Below, piece after piece: positions 46,227-55,888 of a stretch of 64,000 bases of DNA (positions are counted from its first letter, which is position 1; each line of letters begins with the position of its first letter). This DNA comes from an uncultured Granulosicoccaceae bacterium (GTDB taxonomy: Bacteria; Pseudomonadota; Gammaproteobacteria; Granulosicoccales; Granulosicoccaceae): the NCBI GenBank assembly GCA_937922675.1, contig CALAJN010000008.1, positions 1-64,000 on the forward strand, read 5' to 3'. The notes under the pieces were generated by a model. It was not told the DNA's origin. It was given only the letters and a program-made list of their open reading frames with translations, and did no database searches. A program made the position numbers and the translations under genes.

Positions 46227-49200
46227 TCAGAACGAGAACTCGTAGAACAGATCCACAGCGCGTTCAACGCCTTCAGCCGCCTCCACATAGAGCTTTTTAG
46301 TCAGGTCGTAACGCAGATACAGGTTGCTTTCGACATCGAACACGCTGCGTCCGTATTTGACCAGCAGCTTGTCATTCAGCCGTCCACTGACCACCAATTC
46401 AGTGTCGTCACCGGTGCCTCGAGTCTCCAGGCCAAAATCCTCAATGCCGAGTACGTCGGACACCTTTTCGCCGACAAAGGAGCCGCCCTTCACACCCAGA
46501 GCCAGAGCGGCAGTAGTCAGCAGATTGGTCTCCTCATCAGAGGCCTCGTTGATGTCCCGACCCAGCACAATGTAAGACAGGATTGAGTCATCGCTCTTGT
46601 CAGCAGGGTCACTGAAGAGGCTGACTTCAGGGTCCTCAACCCGACCTTCGATCAGTAGTCCCGCCAGGCGATTCTCCAGCTCGATGTCGCGCACCGCCTG
46701 TAGTTCGAGCCGGGTCGCGGCGACCGGGCCAACGAAGAAAATCTCGCCACTGGCCTCAAGGTCCTGACCGTATTGTTTGTAAATCCCGTCCACTACCGTG
46801 ATCGATCCGGATAGGTTGACAGGATCCGGTGAACGCATTGATACACCGATGTCGCCGGTCAGATTGGCGGTGAGTCCATAGGCATCGACTTCCACATCAT
46901 CACCGAGAGTGACATCTAGTTCGATCCGCAGGTCGGTGCTGCCCGCTGTATCAAGGTCCTTCGAGCTGGACCCTTGAGGCGGCAGATCCTCGACAATGAC
47001 AATGTCATCCGACAAGGTGGTCGCCCCTTCGGGCAGCTCTGCTACATCAATTAGCGCACTCGGGATGTCGATGCTGCCTTCGATTCGCACGGTCCCTGGT
47101 CGTGCGGATATCGTGATGGAGGGATACACGTCGGATTCGAGCAAGGGCTCGCTCACAACATCAAGCTGCTGGCCGTCGATGGCGACATCCGCCTGCCAGC
47201 TGCCATCGCTCCAGCTGGCGGTGCCGTCGATGTCGATAGAGCCATCACCTGCGATCAAGTTGCCACCGATTTGCGCACGCTGTCCGATGATGCGGGCATC
47301 AATGCGTCCGTTGTCGATATCCAGCGGCAATAGCTCACCGCGTGCGAGCAGTTGCTCGAGCACCACGTTACCGTCGAAGCGCGGTTCGGTGAGAGTCCCG
47401 GAAAGAGCGCCCATGGCATTGATGGTGCCACCAAATTCGTCAAAGTCGGGTAGGAAGGCCTCGGCGACGGCGATATCGAAGCCACCCAGCGTGATCGTGC
47501 CGTTGACAGGCTTTTGCTCGTTGGCGGGGTCGAGCTGCACATTGATGTTTGCCGTACCAAGTCGCCGCGAGACGATATCAAGCTGTGCTGTAACGTCGGT
47601 AGGATCCAGGCTTGTTGTGAGCTCCACACTGTCATAGCTGAAGGTGACCGGGTCGTCGTAGGCGTCCGCCACCGTTACGCCACCCTCGTCAAGCCGGCTA
47701 TTGATGTCTGCCCGAAAGCCACCGTCAATATCGGGCCCCCAAGCAATATCGCTGGTCAGCCCCAGGGTGCCATCGAGTGTAGTCTCGGCAGGCATGAAGG
47801 GGTTGAGGCGCATGAGCGGATAGGCGGTGAGCGACACGGTCGCTGTACCTTGAGGTGCTGCGAGCACCTTGTTTTCAAGACAGAGTCGGGTGTCCTCTGT
47901 TTGCCAGCAATGCGCGTCGACACCAAACAGGGCGTCTTGCTGCTGCCATTCGAGTGCAGTCGGCGACGCTAGCGTCAAGGTATGTGCAGGTACGTCAACC
48001 ACGGCAGAGCGCAGCTCGCCTTGCCAGTCAAATTGTTCTGAAAGACCACCTGCCAGGGCGATGTCCAGGGCTGTCGCCTCGGGCCCGTCTGCGAACAGAG
48101 TGAGTTGGTGATCGGCTCGGGTGCCAGTGGCGTTGAGGCGCAGGTTGCGCACTTGCTGCTCGCCAGCGTTGATCTGCCGCACAGTGAATTGCAGGGCACT
48201 GTCGTCAAGAGCAGCCTTGCCAATGTCTGCGATGATACGAACACCTCGTACCTGATAGTCCTGGTAGCTGAGTCGATCAGTACGCGCCTCCAAGGTGATA
48301 TCGGGCTCTTTGAGCTGACCTGCGACACTCAGATCGGCGGTGATATTGCCGTCCAGTTCAGGCACCAGGTTCTGCAACTCCGGTAACACAGCGGATATCT
48401 TCAGATCAGAGAATCCGGTGTCAGCCAGAGCAACGATGCCGCCGCCGCGTATCTGGTTAGCTCCGTTGTCGAGCACCAACTCATCGACAACGAGCGAGTC
48501 TGGATCGCTCTTGTGCGCGCGCACAGCAAGATCAAACGGGTAGTTGTTCAGCTCGCCGGTGATGTCGGCACCATCGAGAACCAAGGTCCAGTCACCGCTT
48601 GCAACAGTACCTGCGACATCTATGGTGCCACCGAGCACGCCATCGAGTCCCTCAAACTGCAGCCCGGGTTGTATACCTTCAAATCCGATGGCTGCGAGCC
48701 AGTCAATGCCATCGGTCCAATCAACGGAAGTGGTGCCCTGCAGAGCGCCGCCCAGTGTCCCGATATTGAGTTCAGGCACGAGCATCCGCTCGGTGTTGAT
48801 GCGCCCATCGATGGCGAGCGAGGTGTCGGGCACTTGTGCACCAGTGACATCCGCCGTCACATCCAGCAGGTAATCTTCGAGCGTGCCATCGATACCCAGT
48901 TGTAAATCAGTAATCGCCGCGATGGCCTTGGTGTCCAGCGGCCAGCCTAGCAACTCACTGTTGAGTGTCGCCTGAAGTGGCAGTGTGCTATCCAGAGGCT
49001 GCACGCGCCCGGCCAGATGTGCATCAGCGAGTCCGGTGAGTACTACGTCGAAGTCGAGATCTTGCACGGTGTTGTCAAGCTGAACGGCAAGCCCGGCATC
49101 GTAGGAATCAATCACATCCGATGCGTTGAGCGCAAGGTCAAGATCGAGTGGGTAGTCCCCCTCAAGCTGCACGCTTCCGGTGATCGCTGCGGTGTAGTTT

Positions 49201-49745
49201 TGGTAGGCAGCAGAGAGATCCTCGATGTTCAAGCTGTCACCGGCTGCTGTCGCTGCGAGGTGTATGTTCTCGACAGTGTGTGCGGGCGCCTCTCCGACGG
49301 GTTGAAAAACGAAGCGTTTGATACGCAGCTCGCTGATGGCTACATCGATGGGCAATGAAACAGCGGGTAGTTCGATTGGCCCGGTCTTCTCTGGCGCTAT
49401 TGTCTCTACAGGCTTTTGCGTAAACGTAAGCTCGTCAATAGTCAGGCTGTCGAGACAGAATTCGCGCGCAAGCAGGCATCGAGTACGCCAGGCTGAATCA
49501 AGTCCCGCGATATCGACACGCATGGCATCGTTCTCAAAGGCAAGCGTCTCGCCGTTGATGCCGCTGATCAGATTGCCGCCAACGGCATCGATCTCAAGCC
49601 CGGGCAGGCGCTTGTGCGCCTCGGCGACGGCTATCGCGAATCCCTTGTTTGTGCCTGCGAACCAGGCGAGGGTGCACAGAGCGATGACGACAAGTAGCAG
49701 GGGCAGGCCAACTAGCCAGGCGGTGATTTTGAGAAATCGCTTCAT
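46227..49745 (-). CDS. tamB: Translocation and assembly module subunit TamB
   Basis: The 1172-residue protein starts with a single membrane anchor (ITAWLVGLPLLLVVIALCTLAWF) followed by a long, repetitive beta-rich periplasmic part. It ends in the DUF490/TamB C-terminal domain with DNDILSYIVLGRDINE-like KSDDSILSYIVLGRDI and a final aromatic residue (YEFSF). TamB is the inner-membrane, periplasm-spanning partner of TamA in outer-membrane protein assembly and lipid transport. Its start overlaps the tamA stop (TAATG), giving coupling. The length is close to that of E. coli TamB (about 1250). Confidence 0.95.
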   Translation of the reverse strand: MKRFLKITAWLVGLPLLLVVIALCTLAWFAGTNKGFAIAVAEAHKRLPGLEIDAVGGNLISGINGETLAFENDAMRVDIAGLDSAWRTRCLLAREFCLDSLTIDELTFTQKPVETIAPEKTGPIELPAVSLPIDVAISELRIKRFVFQPVGEAPAHTVENIHLAATAAGDSLNIEDLSAAYQNYTAAITGSVQLEGDYPLDLDLALNASDVIDSYDAGLAVQLDNTVQDLDFDVVLTGLADAHLAGRVQPLDSTLPLQATLNSELLGWPLDTKAIAAITDLQLGIDGTLEDYLLDVTADVTGAQVPDTSLAIDGRINTERMLVPELNIGTLGGALQGTTSVDWTDGIDWLAAIGFEGIQPGLQFEGLDGVLGGTIDVAGTVASGDWTLVLDGADITGELNNYPFDLAVRAHKSDPDSLVVDELVLDNGANQIRGGGIVALADTGFSDLKISAVLPELQNLVPELDGNITADLSVAGQLKEPDITLEARTDRLSYQDYQVRGVRIIADIGKAALDDSALQFTVRQINAGEQQVRNLRLNATGTRADHQLTLFADGPEATALDIALAGGLSEQFDWQGELRSAVVDVPAHTLTLASPTALEWQQQDALFGVDAHCWQTEDTRLCLENKVLAAPQGTATVSLTAYPLMRLNPFMPAETTLDGTLGLTSDIAWGPDIDGGFRADINSRLDEGGVTVADAYDDPVTFSYDSVELTTSLDPTDVTAQLDIVSRRLGTANINVQLDPANEQKPVNGTITLGGFDIAVAEAFLPDFDEFGGTINAMGALSGTLTEPRFDGNVVLEQLLARGELLPLDIDNGRIDARIIGQRAQIGGNLIAGDGSIDIDGTASWSDGSWQADVAIDGQQLDVVSEPLLESDVYPSITISARPGTVRIEGSIDIPSALIDVAELPEGATTLSDDIVIVEDLPPQGSSSKDLDTAGSTDLRIELDVTLGDDVEVDAYGLTANLTGDIGVSMRSPDPVNLSGSITVVDGIYKQYGQDLEASGEIFFVGPVAATRLELQAVRDIELENRLAGLLIEGRVEDPEVSLFSDPADKSDDSILSYIVLGRDINEASDEETNLLTTAALALGVKGGSFVGEKVSDVLGIEDFGLETRGTGDDTELVVSGRLNDKLLVKYGRSVFDVESNLYLRYDLTKKLYVEAAEGVERAVDLFYEFSF

Positions 49746-51547
49746 TACAGGTCTGGACCCAGCGAGATATGAAAACGAACCGCGCCGCCGTCGTTGTCAC
49801 TGATGGGTGTTGCTACATCCAGTCTGAACGGTCCCACAGGGGAATCCCAGCGAACACCCACACCGGCACCCGCACTGTAGGCTTCGTCGTATGTGTTGAA
49901 CGCGCGACCGACATCGACAAAGGCCGCCCAACGAAACTGATCCCGAAAGCGGCGATTGTATTCAATAGAGAATTCCTCAAGGTATCGCCCACCGTTCGGG
50001 ATGCCAGCGGCGTTGATGGGGGAGACATCCCGGTAGCGGAATCCACGCACACTACGATCGCCACCGGCGAAAAAACGCTGTGATGCCGGGACGCGCTCAA
50101 AGTCATTGGATGCAATCCAACCCAGTCCTATGGAGCCGATGAAATAGTTCTTTTCAGAGAACTCGCGCAGATATCGAAAACTGAAGGTCGTCTTGAAAAA
50201 ATCAATCGTTGAGAACGCATCGTCCGAACCGCCGTAGATCGCGAAGGATTCAGCTTGCCCCCAACGGGTGTGCGGATCCCCTTTACTTCGCGATCGCGAA
50301 TAGGAGACGCCGGGCAACAGGAGGTCGACTCTGTCCTCGACATCGCCAAAGGTGGAGATTTCGTTCTCCCAGCGCAGAAACAGTGATTGCTGGAAGTCGT
50401 GGGTGGTACGTGACACTCTCTCAACCGCCAGCGTGGACCTGAATGAAGATGGTGTATCGTCACCAAAGTCCTCGTTCAAGAATCCGGTCTCAAGACCCCA
50501 GTAGTTCGTTAGTGGCTGTTTTTTGCGTGGAATACGGTAGTTGAAGCTTGCACTCTGCCGCGGCTCGGATACTTCAAGATCGACCACCGCCGAATGTCCG
50601 TAGCGATTGATCAGCGGCTTCTCCCACGACAGGCTGACGCGTGGACCGATGTCGGTCTGAAAGCCAATACCCACACCGACGAGGTTGTTGTCCTTTTCCT
50701 CAAGTGTCACTTGCACAGGCACAACCTTGCCGTAACGCGCGTCACGTTGGGGTATGACGCGCACGCTCTTGAAGTAGCCACTGTTACGCAGGTTGTCAGT
50801 GCTCTCGGCAACCTTGTCCATCTCAAACGGCTCTTCCGGCTCAAACGTCAGCCAACGGCTGAGGAATTCGTTTGAAAAGGCCTCGCCATCAAAGAGCACG
50901 TTGCCAAAGGTGTAGCGCTCGCCACTGGCGACCATGATGTCAACATCAGCGGTGAGGTTTTGGCGGCTGACGGTGACTTCGCTGAGCGGTAGCCTCAGGT
51001 CGAAGTAGCCGAGATCCTGTGCGACACCGAGTATCAGGTTCTTGATCGATTCATATTCGGCTGACAGAAATACCTCCCCTTCGATCAGAGGCAACTCCGG
51101 GATAGCTGACATGAAACGCTCATCTTCAAGAGCGGGGCCTGTGATGGTCAGGTTCACGGTGTTCACGCGTACAGGGTCATTGGGCGCCGCGTTGATCGTG
51201 ATCACCACGTCCCGCCCGTCCGGGTTGGCATCGGTCGCGCCGGAACTGGAAATCACATCGTCGGTGTCGATATTGATATCCGCTGCGTAGTAGCCGAGCG
51301 CCGAGAGTGCTGAGCGAGTATTGCCTTCAAGATCTCGCACAAATCGCCTGACCGAGCGTGACTCGTCCTTGGGCAGCGTACCGACCACGGCGCGCACGTT
51401 CTCTTCAAGCTCCTCGGTCAGGCCGGTGATTTCAAGACGGACTTCAGCGTCGACAGTCTGTGAGCCGAACAGGATCGTCAGGCACAGCGCACCTGCGGCG
51501 AGGGGCCGGGGGCAGCAGGTACTCAGTTGATCCAGAACAGGTGACAT
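49745..51547 (-). CDS. tamA: Translocation and assembly module subunit TamA
   Basis: An Omp85-family protein, about 600 residues from ATG 51547, which gives a proper signal peptide (LAAGALCLTILFGSQTVDAE). The frame continues upstream to 51634. Three POTRA-like domains (about 25-260, e.g. VRVNTVNLTITGPALED) precede the barrel. Barrel features include DRSVRGFRYRDVSP, the conserved VRGF motif, and a C-terminal RFHISLGPDL. It assembles or inserts outer-membrane proteins together with TamB, encoded directly after it. The barrel ends in Leu instead of Phe, which is common in TamA. Confidence 0.93.
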   Translation of the reverse strand: MSPVLDQLSTCCPRPLAAGALCLTILFGSQTVDAEVRLEITGLTEELEENVRAVVGTLPKDESRSVRRFVRDLEGNTRSALSALGYYAADINIDTDDVISSSGATDANPDGRDVVITINAAPNDPVRVNTVNLTITGPALEDERFMSAIPELPLIEGEVFLSAEYESIKNLILGVAQDLGYFDLRLPLSEVTVSRQNLTADVDIMVASGERYTFGNVLFDGEAFSNEFLSRWLTFEPEEPFEMDKVAESTDNLRNSGYFKSVRVIPQRDARYGKVVPVQVTLEEKDNNLVGVGIGFQTDIGPRVSLSWEKPLINRYGHSAVVDLEVSEPRQSASFNYRIPRKKQPLTNYWGLETGFLNEDFGDDTPSSFRSTLAVERVSRTTHDFQQSLFLRWENEISTFGDVEDRVDLLLPGVSYSRSRSKGDPHTRWGQAESFAIYGGSDDAFSTIDFFKTTFSFRYLREFSEKNYFIGSIGLGWIASNDFERVPASQRFFAGGDRSVRGFRYRDVSPINAAGIPNGGRYLEEFSIEYNRRFRDQFRWAAFVDVGRAFNTYDEAYSAGAGVGVRWDSPVGPFRLDVATPISDNDGGAVRFHISLGPDL

Positions 51548-51808
51548 CACATCCGAGAAGTCAGTCGACACGGGAATAACACCTGGAACCATGCAAGCCA
51601 CGTACGAAAACAGAGATACTGCGGCTGCGAGCACTCAAGAGTGTGAACGAGTCGATCTTATCAGTCGCTGAACAGCAGCAACCTGCACACGTGGCCGGCC
51701 ACTGCCGACGCGTGGGCGACGGACAGCTGAGAGTGCAGTGTCAGCCAATAGTCGTCTGACAGGCGCCCAGGGGTCGAGCGTGGCGGTTGTTGTGAGCCTG
51801 CCAGGCGT

Positions 51809-52144
51809 CTATTCGGGTAAGGCCAGGCGACCCGCAGCATCAGAGCCGGACGCAGCCCACTCCTGGTACCCACCGTCGAGGCTGTAGACTTCCTCAAACC
51901 CTTCCTGGGCAAACCAGGCTGCGGCTTGCTGGCTCGAATTGCCGTGATAGCAGCACACGATGATCGGTGCTTCGAGGTCGGCATGGTTGCTGATGTGTGC
52001 TGCAAGCTCCTGATTGAGCAAATGCGCGCCTGTGATGTGGCCCGCAGCAAAACTGTCCGGATCACGAATGTCGAGTACCAGCACTTCCCGCTCCTGCATC
52101 AGTGTTGCAGCATCTGCAACAGACAGTCGGACAAATTCGGTCAT
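51809..52144 (-). CDS. glpE: Thiosulfate sulfurtransferase (rhodanese)
   Basis: The 111-residue single-domain rhodanese resembles E. coli GlpE: VLVLDIRDPDSFAAGHITGAH, IIVCCYHGNSSQQAA with the active-site Cys in the CYHGNS loop, and VYSLDGGYQEWAAS. It transfers sulfur from thiosulfate to cyanide or thioredoxin in vitro; the physiological acceptor is uncertain. It stands alone, divergent from truD, not beside glycerol genes as in E. coli. Start at 52144. Confidence 0.93.
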   Translation of the reverse strand: MTEFVRLSVADAATLMQEREVLVLDIRDPDSFAAGHITGAHLLNQELAAHISNHADLEAPIIVCCYHGNSSQQAAAWFAQEGFEEVYSLDGGYQEWAASGSDAAGRLALPE

Positions 52145-52165
52145 GGTGAGTAACGGTAGTCAGCA

Positions 52166-53323
52166 GTGGTTGTGTTCACGGTGAGCGATGGTAGCAAGAG
52201 AGCATCGTTGCCGGCCGGTCATGAGCCGCTGATCACAGCGACTCTGCGTACACGACCAGAAGACTTTGTAGTGCAGGAACTGCTTGACCTGCCGAGCGAT
52301 GAGTCGACAACGGCTGCACACCTGTGGGTTTGTATTGAGAAGCGTGAGCGCAACACCCAGGATGTGGTGAACGCTCTTGCCAAGGTGCTGGACTGCCCAC
52401 CGCGTGACATCGGGTTTGCCGGACTCAAGGACCGTCGCGCGGTGACACAACAATGGTTCAGCCTGCCAGCCGCCTGCACGCAATACCTGGGCTCAGACGT
52501 GGCGGTTCAGTTGCAACAGCGCTTGCCTGAGGATGCGTGCGCACGAGTGCTCGACGTTGCATGGCGCTCGCGCAAACTGCGCCGGGGTGCGCATGCAGGC
52601 AATCGCTTCGAGATCACGCTGCGCGAGGTGCGCTCGATCCATACGCCTGATGCTCTTGAGAGGCGTATGGCCGAGCGTATTGGCGAGCTTGGCCACAGCG
52701 GATTTCCCAATGCGTTTGGCCCACAGCGATTCGGTGCTGGCGGGCGTAACCTGACTAGCGCAAGACGCTTGCTGGCGCGAGCGATAGAGTCACCGGATGC
52801 TCGGTCAGGGCGTTCGCTGCCACGCCCCAAGGGGCAAAGGCAGCGCCAGGAGCGTGGCCTGTTGCTCTCCGCTGCCCGCTCGCATCTTTTCAATCAGGTA
52901 CTCGAGGCACGTGTTGCCAATGGCACATGGCAACAAGCTCAGCCCGGGGAGCCTCTGATACTCGTGGGTTCAAACAGCCGATTTGTCCCGGAGCAGATAG
53001 ACGACATGATTCATCAGCGCCTGCGAGAGGGTGACCTCTCCACCAGTGGCCCTATGCCCGGACGCGGTGACGATGGGGCGGCAGAAGCATGGGTGGCATG
53101 GGAGGCGTCGGTGCTACAGGATGAGGCAGGGCTTGTAGCAGGACTAACGGCTGCAGGTGTGGAAGCAGGGCGTCGTGCCTTGTGCGCTCAAGCACGAGAT
53201 CTTGCGTGCCGGCAGCTTGATCAGAGCACGTGGTGTGTCACGGTGACACTCGATAGCGGGGTGTTCGCTACCAGTCTGTTGGCCCAGCTGGGCATATGTC
53301 AGGATGCCACGACCGCGGGCTGA
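52166..53323 (+). CDS. truD: tRNA pseudouridine(13) synthase
   Basis: The 385-residue protein has the TruD core: LRTRPEDFVVQELLD, NTQDVVNALAKVL, GFAGLKDRRAVTQQWFS with the catalytic Asp, and NAFGPQRFGAGGRNL, with the FG..RFG motif. LLLSAARSHLFNQVLEARV follows in the usual place. It makes pseudouridine at position 13 in tRNA-Glu. The first codon is GTG at 52166, and a GTG at 52181 is also in frame. The gene ends two bases before the end of the convergent moaB gene, with no terminator between. Confidence 0.93.
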   Translation: MVVFTVSDGSKRASLPAGHEPLITATLRTRPEDFVVQELLDLPSDESTTAAHLWVCIEKRERNTQDVVNALAKVLDCPPRDIGFAGLKDRRAVTQQWFSLPAACTQYLGSDVAVQLQQRLPEDACARVLDVAWRSRKLRRGAHAGNRFEITLREVRSIHTPDALERRMAERIGELGHSGFPNAFGPQRFGAGGRNLTSARRLLARAIESPDARSGRSLPRPKGQRQRQERGLLLSAARSHLFNQVLEARVANGTWQQAQPGEPLILVGSNSRFVPEQIDDMIHQRLREGDLSTSGPMPGRGDDGAAEAWVAWEASVLQDEAGLVAGLTAAGVEAGRRALCAQARDLACRQLDQSTWCVTVTLDSGVFATSLLAQLGICQDATTAG

Positions 53324-53325
53324 GC

Positions 53326-53874
53326 TCAGCTCTCGTTCAGTCTCGGCATCAGCATCACCAGATTGCAGGGGCGAGTGCGATTGTCCAGCTGCTGTGAGAC
53401 CAGCTTTTCCCACGCGAGGCGACAGGCGCCGCTGGAGCCGGGCAGAACAAAGACAAAAGTGGCATTGGCAACGCCTGCCAGCGCGCGTGATTGCAAGGAC
53501 GAGGTGCCAATTTCCTCGTAGGAGAGCATCCGGAACAGTTCTCCAAAGCCATCAATCACCTTGTCCAACAGGGGCTCGATTGCCTCAGGCGTGCCGTCTC
53601 TACCGGTAATTCCGGTGCCGCCGGTGGTCAATACCGCATCGACATCCTGGGCCGCTATCCAGCGCGAGACCACGGCTCGAATCTGGTAGGCGTCGTCGCG
53701 CACGATAGTCTTCTCGGCACAGCTGTGGCCAGCCCCTTCCAAGGCCTCAACCAAGCGTTTACCCGATACATCCTCAGCCTCGCTACGGGTATCGGATACG
53801 GTCAATACGCCAATACGCAAACTGATGAAGCCATCGGCATCAGTGGCGGGCGAAGGTGTAGTGGTGGTGCTCAT
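53326..53874 (-). CDS. moaB: Molybdenum cofactor biosynthesis protein MoaB/MogA family
   Basis: The 182-residue protein contains RIGVLTVSDTRSEAEDVSGKRLVEALEGAGH and VLTTGGTGITGRDGTPEAIEPLLDKVIDGFGELFRMLSYEEIGTS, which are the molybdopterin-binding motifs of the family (TGGTG and DxTPE). MoaB/MogA adenylate molybdopterin before molybdate insertion. Here it is the only molybdenum cofactor gene. MoaB versus MogA cannot be decided with certainty. Position-independent motif order and length fit MoaB. Confidence 0.9.
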   Translation of the reverse strand: MSTTTTPSPATDADGFISLRIGVLTVSDTRSEAEDVSGKRLVEALEGAGHSCAEKTIVRDDAYQIRAVVSRWIAAQDVDAVLTTGGTGITGRDGTPEAIEPLLDKVIDGFGELFRMLSYEEIGTSSLQSRALAGVANATFVFVLPGSSGACRLAWEKLVSQQLDNRTRPCNLVMLMPRLNES

Positions 53875-54010
53875 CGCACAATCCTACCAGTGTCTTGAAT
53901 GACGCTCTGGCGCCAGTTGGGCAGGCCGCCGCCGGGCTGCGAAGGCGTGTCTACCCCTATCCCGAACCTTGATGCCCCTTCCCACCGCGATCCGCACTAG
54001 ACTGGCGCGC

Positions 54011-54826
54011 ATGGCAGAACGGCTTCAGAAAATCCTTGCAAACAGTGGTCTCGGCTCGCGGCGTGAGCTGGAGCGCTGGATCGAGGCGGGCGAGATCAAG
54101 GTCAACGGGCGTGTGGCAAGCCTGGGTGATCGCGCGGCGCTCGACGATGATCTTTCGGTGCGTGGTACGTTCTACAAGGTCGTCCCGGATGACCGCTTGA
54201 CCCGGCGTGTGCTGATCTATCACAAGCCTCTCGGGGAGGTGACTACACGCGATGACCCGGAAGGCAGACCAACGGTGTTTGATCGATTGCCGCGCCTACA
54301 TCACGGTCGTTGGATAGCCGTTGGGCGCCTGGACATCAACACTTTGGGTCTGTTGTTGTTGACCAACGACGGTGAGTTGGCTAACGCGTTGATGCACCCG
54401 TCGAGCGGCTTCGAGCGTCACTATGCGGTTCGGGTCAACGGGCAGGTCAGCGATGAGATGCTCAAGACCTTGCAGGATGGGGTGGAGCTGGACGATGGGC
54501 CTGCGCGTTTTGATCGCGTAGTCGCCGAACCTCTCGATGGAGAGGGAAGCAATCACTGGTTTCGTGTGGTTCTTCGTGAGGGGCGTAACCGAATGGTTCG
54601 CAGACTTTGGGAGTCGCAGGACCGCGCGGTAAGCCGGCTGATTCGCACCCGCTTTGGTCCGGTCGCGATGCCTCGTTGGTTGACGCGTGGCAAAGTGCAC
54701 GAGATGGCGGCTGGCGAGATCGCCGATTTGTCAAAGGCGGCAGGTCTGGATCCAGCGCCTGCCAATAAATTACGCATCGTTGCTGTTCACCCGAGGCACA
54801 GACGCAAGGCGCGACGCCAACACTGA
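54011..54826 (+). CDS. rluB: 23S rRNA pseudouridine(2605) synthase
   Basis: The protein starts at ATG 54011 (the frame extends to 53969). It has an S4 RNA-binding domain (RLQKILANSGLGSRRELERWIEAG) and a RsuA-type catalytic domain with the Asp in GRLDINTLGLLLLTNDGELAN. NRMVRRLWESQDRAVSRLIRTRFG is typical of RluB. The RluB-specific sequence DPEGRPTVFDRLP is present. It modifies U2605 in 23S rRNA. A basic tail (HRRKARRQH) ends the protein. The gene is transcribed away from the moaB gene across a 136-bp gap. Confidence 0.93.
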   Translation: MAERLQKILANSGLGSRRELERWIEAGEIKVNGRVASLGDRAALDDDLSVRGTFYKVVPDDRLTRRVLIYHKPLGEVTTRDDPEGRPTVFDRLPRLHHGRWIAVGRLDINTLGLLLLTNDGELANALMHPSSGFERHYAVRVNGQVSDEMLKTLQDGVELDDGPARFDRVVAEPLDGEGSNHWFRVVLREGRNRMVRRLWESQDRAVSRLIRTRFGPVAMPRWLTRGKVHEMAAGEIADLSKAAGLDPAPANKLRIVAVHPRHRRKARRQH

Positions 54827-54852
54827 TTCTCAAGCCCGACCCAAGGTGCGAC

Positions 54853-55422
54853 TTAGAGCACGATATCGAGCTGCTTCAGATCAACAACGCCTGCGATAGA
54901 GCGCCACGCGGTGTCTTCGCGCCCGGCGTTTCGGCTCCCCGACGACGAGGGCTCGAGATCCGGGCTTGACGCGGACTTCGATGAGATTTGGGCGGACAGG
55001 GGGTATCTGCTTGGCTTGTTGGCGTAGTGGCCGACGTGTTTGGCGAGCACTTGGCTGACGCCTTCTATTGCGCCGGTGTCCGTGCGCGAGTGTGTGTGCC
55101 TGCGCTTGCGCCGAGCAGTTGCCACCACAGCCAACGCGGCGAACCCGGCTGCACAGGTTGCAATTGCCAGTCGCACGTCTAGTTTGAGCCGTATCAATAC
55201 GAGGCAGATCAAGCTGCTGCAAACCGCCGCTGCCGCGATATACAGCCAGTGTTTGCGTCGTCTGGCGGCCCGGCGCGATGCGTGTGTCTTCGGGTGTCGA
55301 AGATTGCCATCGGAAAATGCGACGGCCAAAAACAGTGTGACAATGATCGCAAAGAACGCCGGAGCAAAAAAGCCGCTCTCGAACCCGTCCAACACAAACA
55401 AGAGAAAGTTGTAAGCGTCCAT
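54853..55422 (-). CDS. Hypothetical membrane protein
   Basis: The 189-residue protein starts at ATG 55422; the frame opens earlier, at 55587, without a plausible start. It has three hydrophobic segments (FFAPAFFAIIVTLFLAVAF, WLYIAAAAVCSSLICLVLI and LAIATCAAGFAALAVVAT) and a hydrophilic, Arg-rich C-terminal half (RRKRRHTHSRTD). I do not recognise a family. It is convergent with rluB and shows no ribosome binding site, so its reality is uncertain. Confidence 0.4.
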   Translation of the reverse strand: MDAYNFLLFVLDGFESGFFAPAFFAIIVTLFLAVAFSDGNLRHPKTHASRRAARRRKHWLYIAAAAVCSSLICLVLIRLKLDVRLAIATCAAGFAALAVVATARRKRRHTHSRTDTGAIEGVSQVLAKHVGHYANKPSRYPLSAQISSKSASSPDLEPSSSGSRNAGREDTAWRSIAGVVDLKQLDIVL

Positions 55423-55640
55423 AGGGATAATGGTGCCACACTCTATTGGCCGTTGAGCGAGTGTTTCCCTTATCGTTGACAGTGTTTTTCGATGAAGCTG
55501 GCGGTCTTCAAGTAGAGGTTGCGGTCTAGTAATACGGCGGAAGGTCTGGCCGACGCACCAGGCAGTGTCTGGAAACAGACTGCACATCGCTCACCAATCA
55601 ACCACCTGCTTGCCGTCAAATTGGCTAGACTTGCGCGCAC

Positions 55641-55732
55641 GGAGAGGTGGCCGAGTGGTCGAAGGCGCCAGCCTGGAAAGTTGGTATACGGGGTAACTCG
55701 TATCGAGGGTTCGAATCCCTCTCTCTCCGCCA
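55641..55732 (+). tRNA. tRNA-Ser (anticodon GGA)
   Basis: A full cloverleaf can be drawn. The acceptor stem GGAGAGG pairs with CCTCTCC, the D-arm is GGCCGAGTGGTCGAAGGC, and the anticodon stem CCAGC/GTTGG encloses CTGGAAA, so the anticodon is GGA. A long class II variable arm (TATACGGGGTAACTCGTATC) and the T-arm GAGGGTTCGAATCCCTC follow. CCA is encoded. It reads UCC and UCU codons. Confidence 0.95.
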
Positions 55733-55888
55733 AATTGCCCGTCTGCTGCCAGCGAGCCGGGCCGGTGCGATGTGACCGGCAGCGCGTATCGCCGTCTGAA
55801 ACCTGACAAGTCCGGTGGGGACGTCACAGCGCAGCGGAACAGTGTGCAGGGAACGTCTGAACAGGCCGCTAGTCATAGCGAGGCGCAG